Position numbers and translations under genes: made by a program. The notes beneath the pieces were generated by a model that made no database searches, was not told where the DNA came from, and saw only the letters and a list, made by a program, of their open reading frames with translations. DNA of 64,000 bases, taken from Prochlorococcus sp. MIT 1314 (GTDB lineage Bacteria > Cyanobacteriota > Cyanobacteriia > PCC-6307 > Cyanobiaceae). Location: assembly GCF_034093315.1 (NCBI RefSeq), contig NZ_CP139300.1, forward strand, positions 186,001 through 250,000, in the 5' to 3' direction. Below, piece after piece: positions 63,474 through 64,000 of this stretch (within the stretch, counting starts at the first letter, position 1; every line of letters starts with the position of its first letter).

Positions 63474-64000
63474 ATGGGTTTCGTTCCGCTTCATAATCAT
63501 AGTGACTACAGTCTACTTGATGGAGCAAGTCAAATTTCCAAAATTGTTGATAAAGCTTGTGATCTAGGAATGGATTCTATAGCTCTAACTGATCATGGAG
63601 TTATGTATGGAGTTCTTGATTTAGTCAAGAAGTGTAAAGAGAGAGGTATAAAACCTATTATTGGTAATGAAATGTATGTCATTAATGGTTCTATTGATGA
63701 TCCTCAACCCAAAAAAGAAAAAAGATATCATTTGGTTGTATTAGCAAAAAATTATACTGGCTATAAAAATCTTGTAAAATTAACAACGATTAGTCACTTA
63801 AATGGTATGAGAGGTCGTGGGATCTTCTCTAGACCATGTATTGATAAATTTCTTTTAAATAAATATAAGGAAGGACTTATAGTTTCTACAGCTTGTCTTG
63901 GTGGTGAAATACCTCAAGCTATCTTGAAAGGAAGATTAGATGTAGCAGAGGATATAGCTCTTTGGTATAAAAAATTATTTGCAGAAGATTTTTATCTAGA
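63474..64000 (+). CDS. dnaE: DNA polymerase III alpha subunit, N-terminal part (cut by window edge)
   Basis: Start of the replicative polymerase. The visible 175 residues begin [44 protein letters not shown], the PHP domain with metal-binding His/Asp residues ([12 protein letters not shown]), followed by [10 protein letters not shown]. The rest of the roughly 1,160-residue protein is beyond position 64000. 84 bp after gatA. Confidence 0.95.
   Translation, partial: MGFVPLHNHSDYSLLDGASQISKIVDKACDLGMDSIALTDHGVMYGVLDLVKKCKERGIKPIIGNEMYVINGSIDDPQPKKEKRYHLVVLAKNYTGYKNLVKLTTISHLNGMRGRGIFSRPCIDKFLLNKYKEGLIVSTACLGGEIPQAILKGRLDVAEDIALWYKKLFAEDFYL

Noticed and set aside
1..64000. CRISPR array, prophage or transposon
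   Set aside because: No direct repeat series, integrase, transposase or phage structural gene was seen on either strand.

Overview
The window is very AT-rich, densely packed and coding throughout, with many TTG/GTG starts. The gene content is that of a picocyanobacterium, most likely a high-light Prochlorococcus: a proteobacterial-type phosphoribulokinase, a complete urt/ure urea system, glucosylglycerate genes, cyanobacterial DUF families (DUF1816, DUF1830, DUF3288, DUF3685, DUF3727), CIA30, PPC-glutaredoxin and many tiny membrane proteins. I saw no insertion sequence, prophage, CRISPR array or rRNA. The only RNA gene found is a tRNA-Pro(TGG).

Layout. 1-28 kb is mostly core metabolism: the end of gnd with pgl (oxidative pentose phosphate), ilvD, a divergent upp homologue, a lumenal pentapeptide protein, a CobW GTPase, purS-purQ, two unrelated fructose-bisphosphate aldolases (class II and class I), accD, prk, leuB, lpxD, proB, a YqeG phosphatase, ruvX, a CofE-like protein, hisA, pgsA and nth. 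28-33.4 kb is an iron-flavoured block: an orphan FutC-type ATPase, an unlisted 40-aa Lys/Cys-rich peptide, ferritin, a cysteine-rich Crp/Fnr regulator, an orphan ABC ATPase, a 35-aa membrane peptide and a Rieske oxygenase. Near-consensus Fur boxes lie in two of its divergent intergenic regions. 33.4-37.3 kb is a loose belt of short lineage-specific genes.

37.3-47.6 kb carries urea uptake (urtABCDE, minus strand, with an NtcA-like promoter before urtA and a perfect hairpin after it) and urease (ureGFE minus; ureDABC plus). 47.6-52.4 kb follows with a glucosylglycerate module: synthase gpgS on the minus strand, then a GH13 phosphorylase, a 3-phosphoglycerate-type phosphatase and a glycerate kinase on the plus strand. 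The logic is nitrogen acquisition next to a nitrogen-free compatible solute. 52.4-64 kb contains small membrane proteins, uppP, tRNA-Pro, msrA, an ABC exporter, trpD, carA, a STAS protein with an apparent ATA start, mini-RNase III, an rRNA methyltransferase, gatA and the start of dnaE.

The most interesting points are: (1) the Crp/Fnr promoter, whose -35/-10 lies between the arms of a perfect 14-bp inverted repeat containing Fur boxes; (2) the Lys/Cys-rich peptide directly behind a Fur box shared with ferritin; (3) the STAS gene with no ATG/GTG/TTG start but a good Shine-Dalgarno before ATA; (4) the Rieske oxygenase/micro-membrane protein/ABC ATPase operon. All functional calls rest on recognising motifs by eye; no database search was possible.
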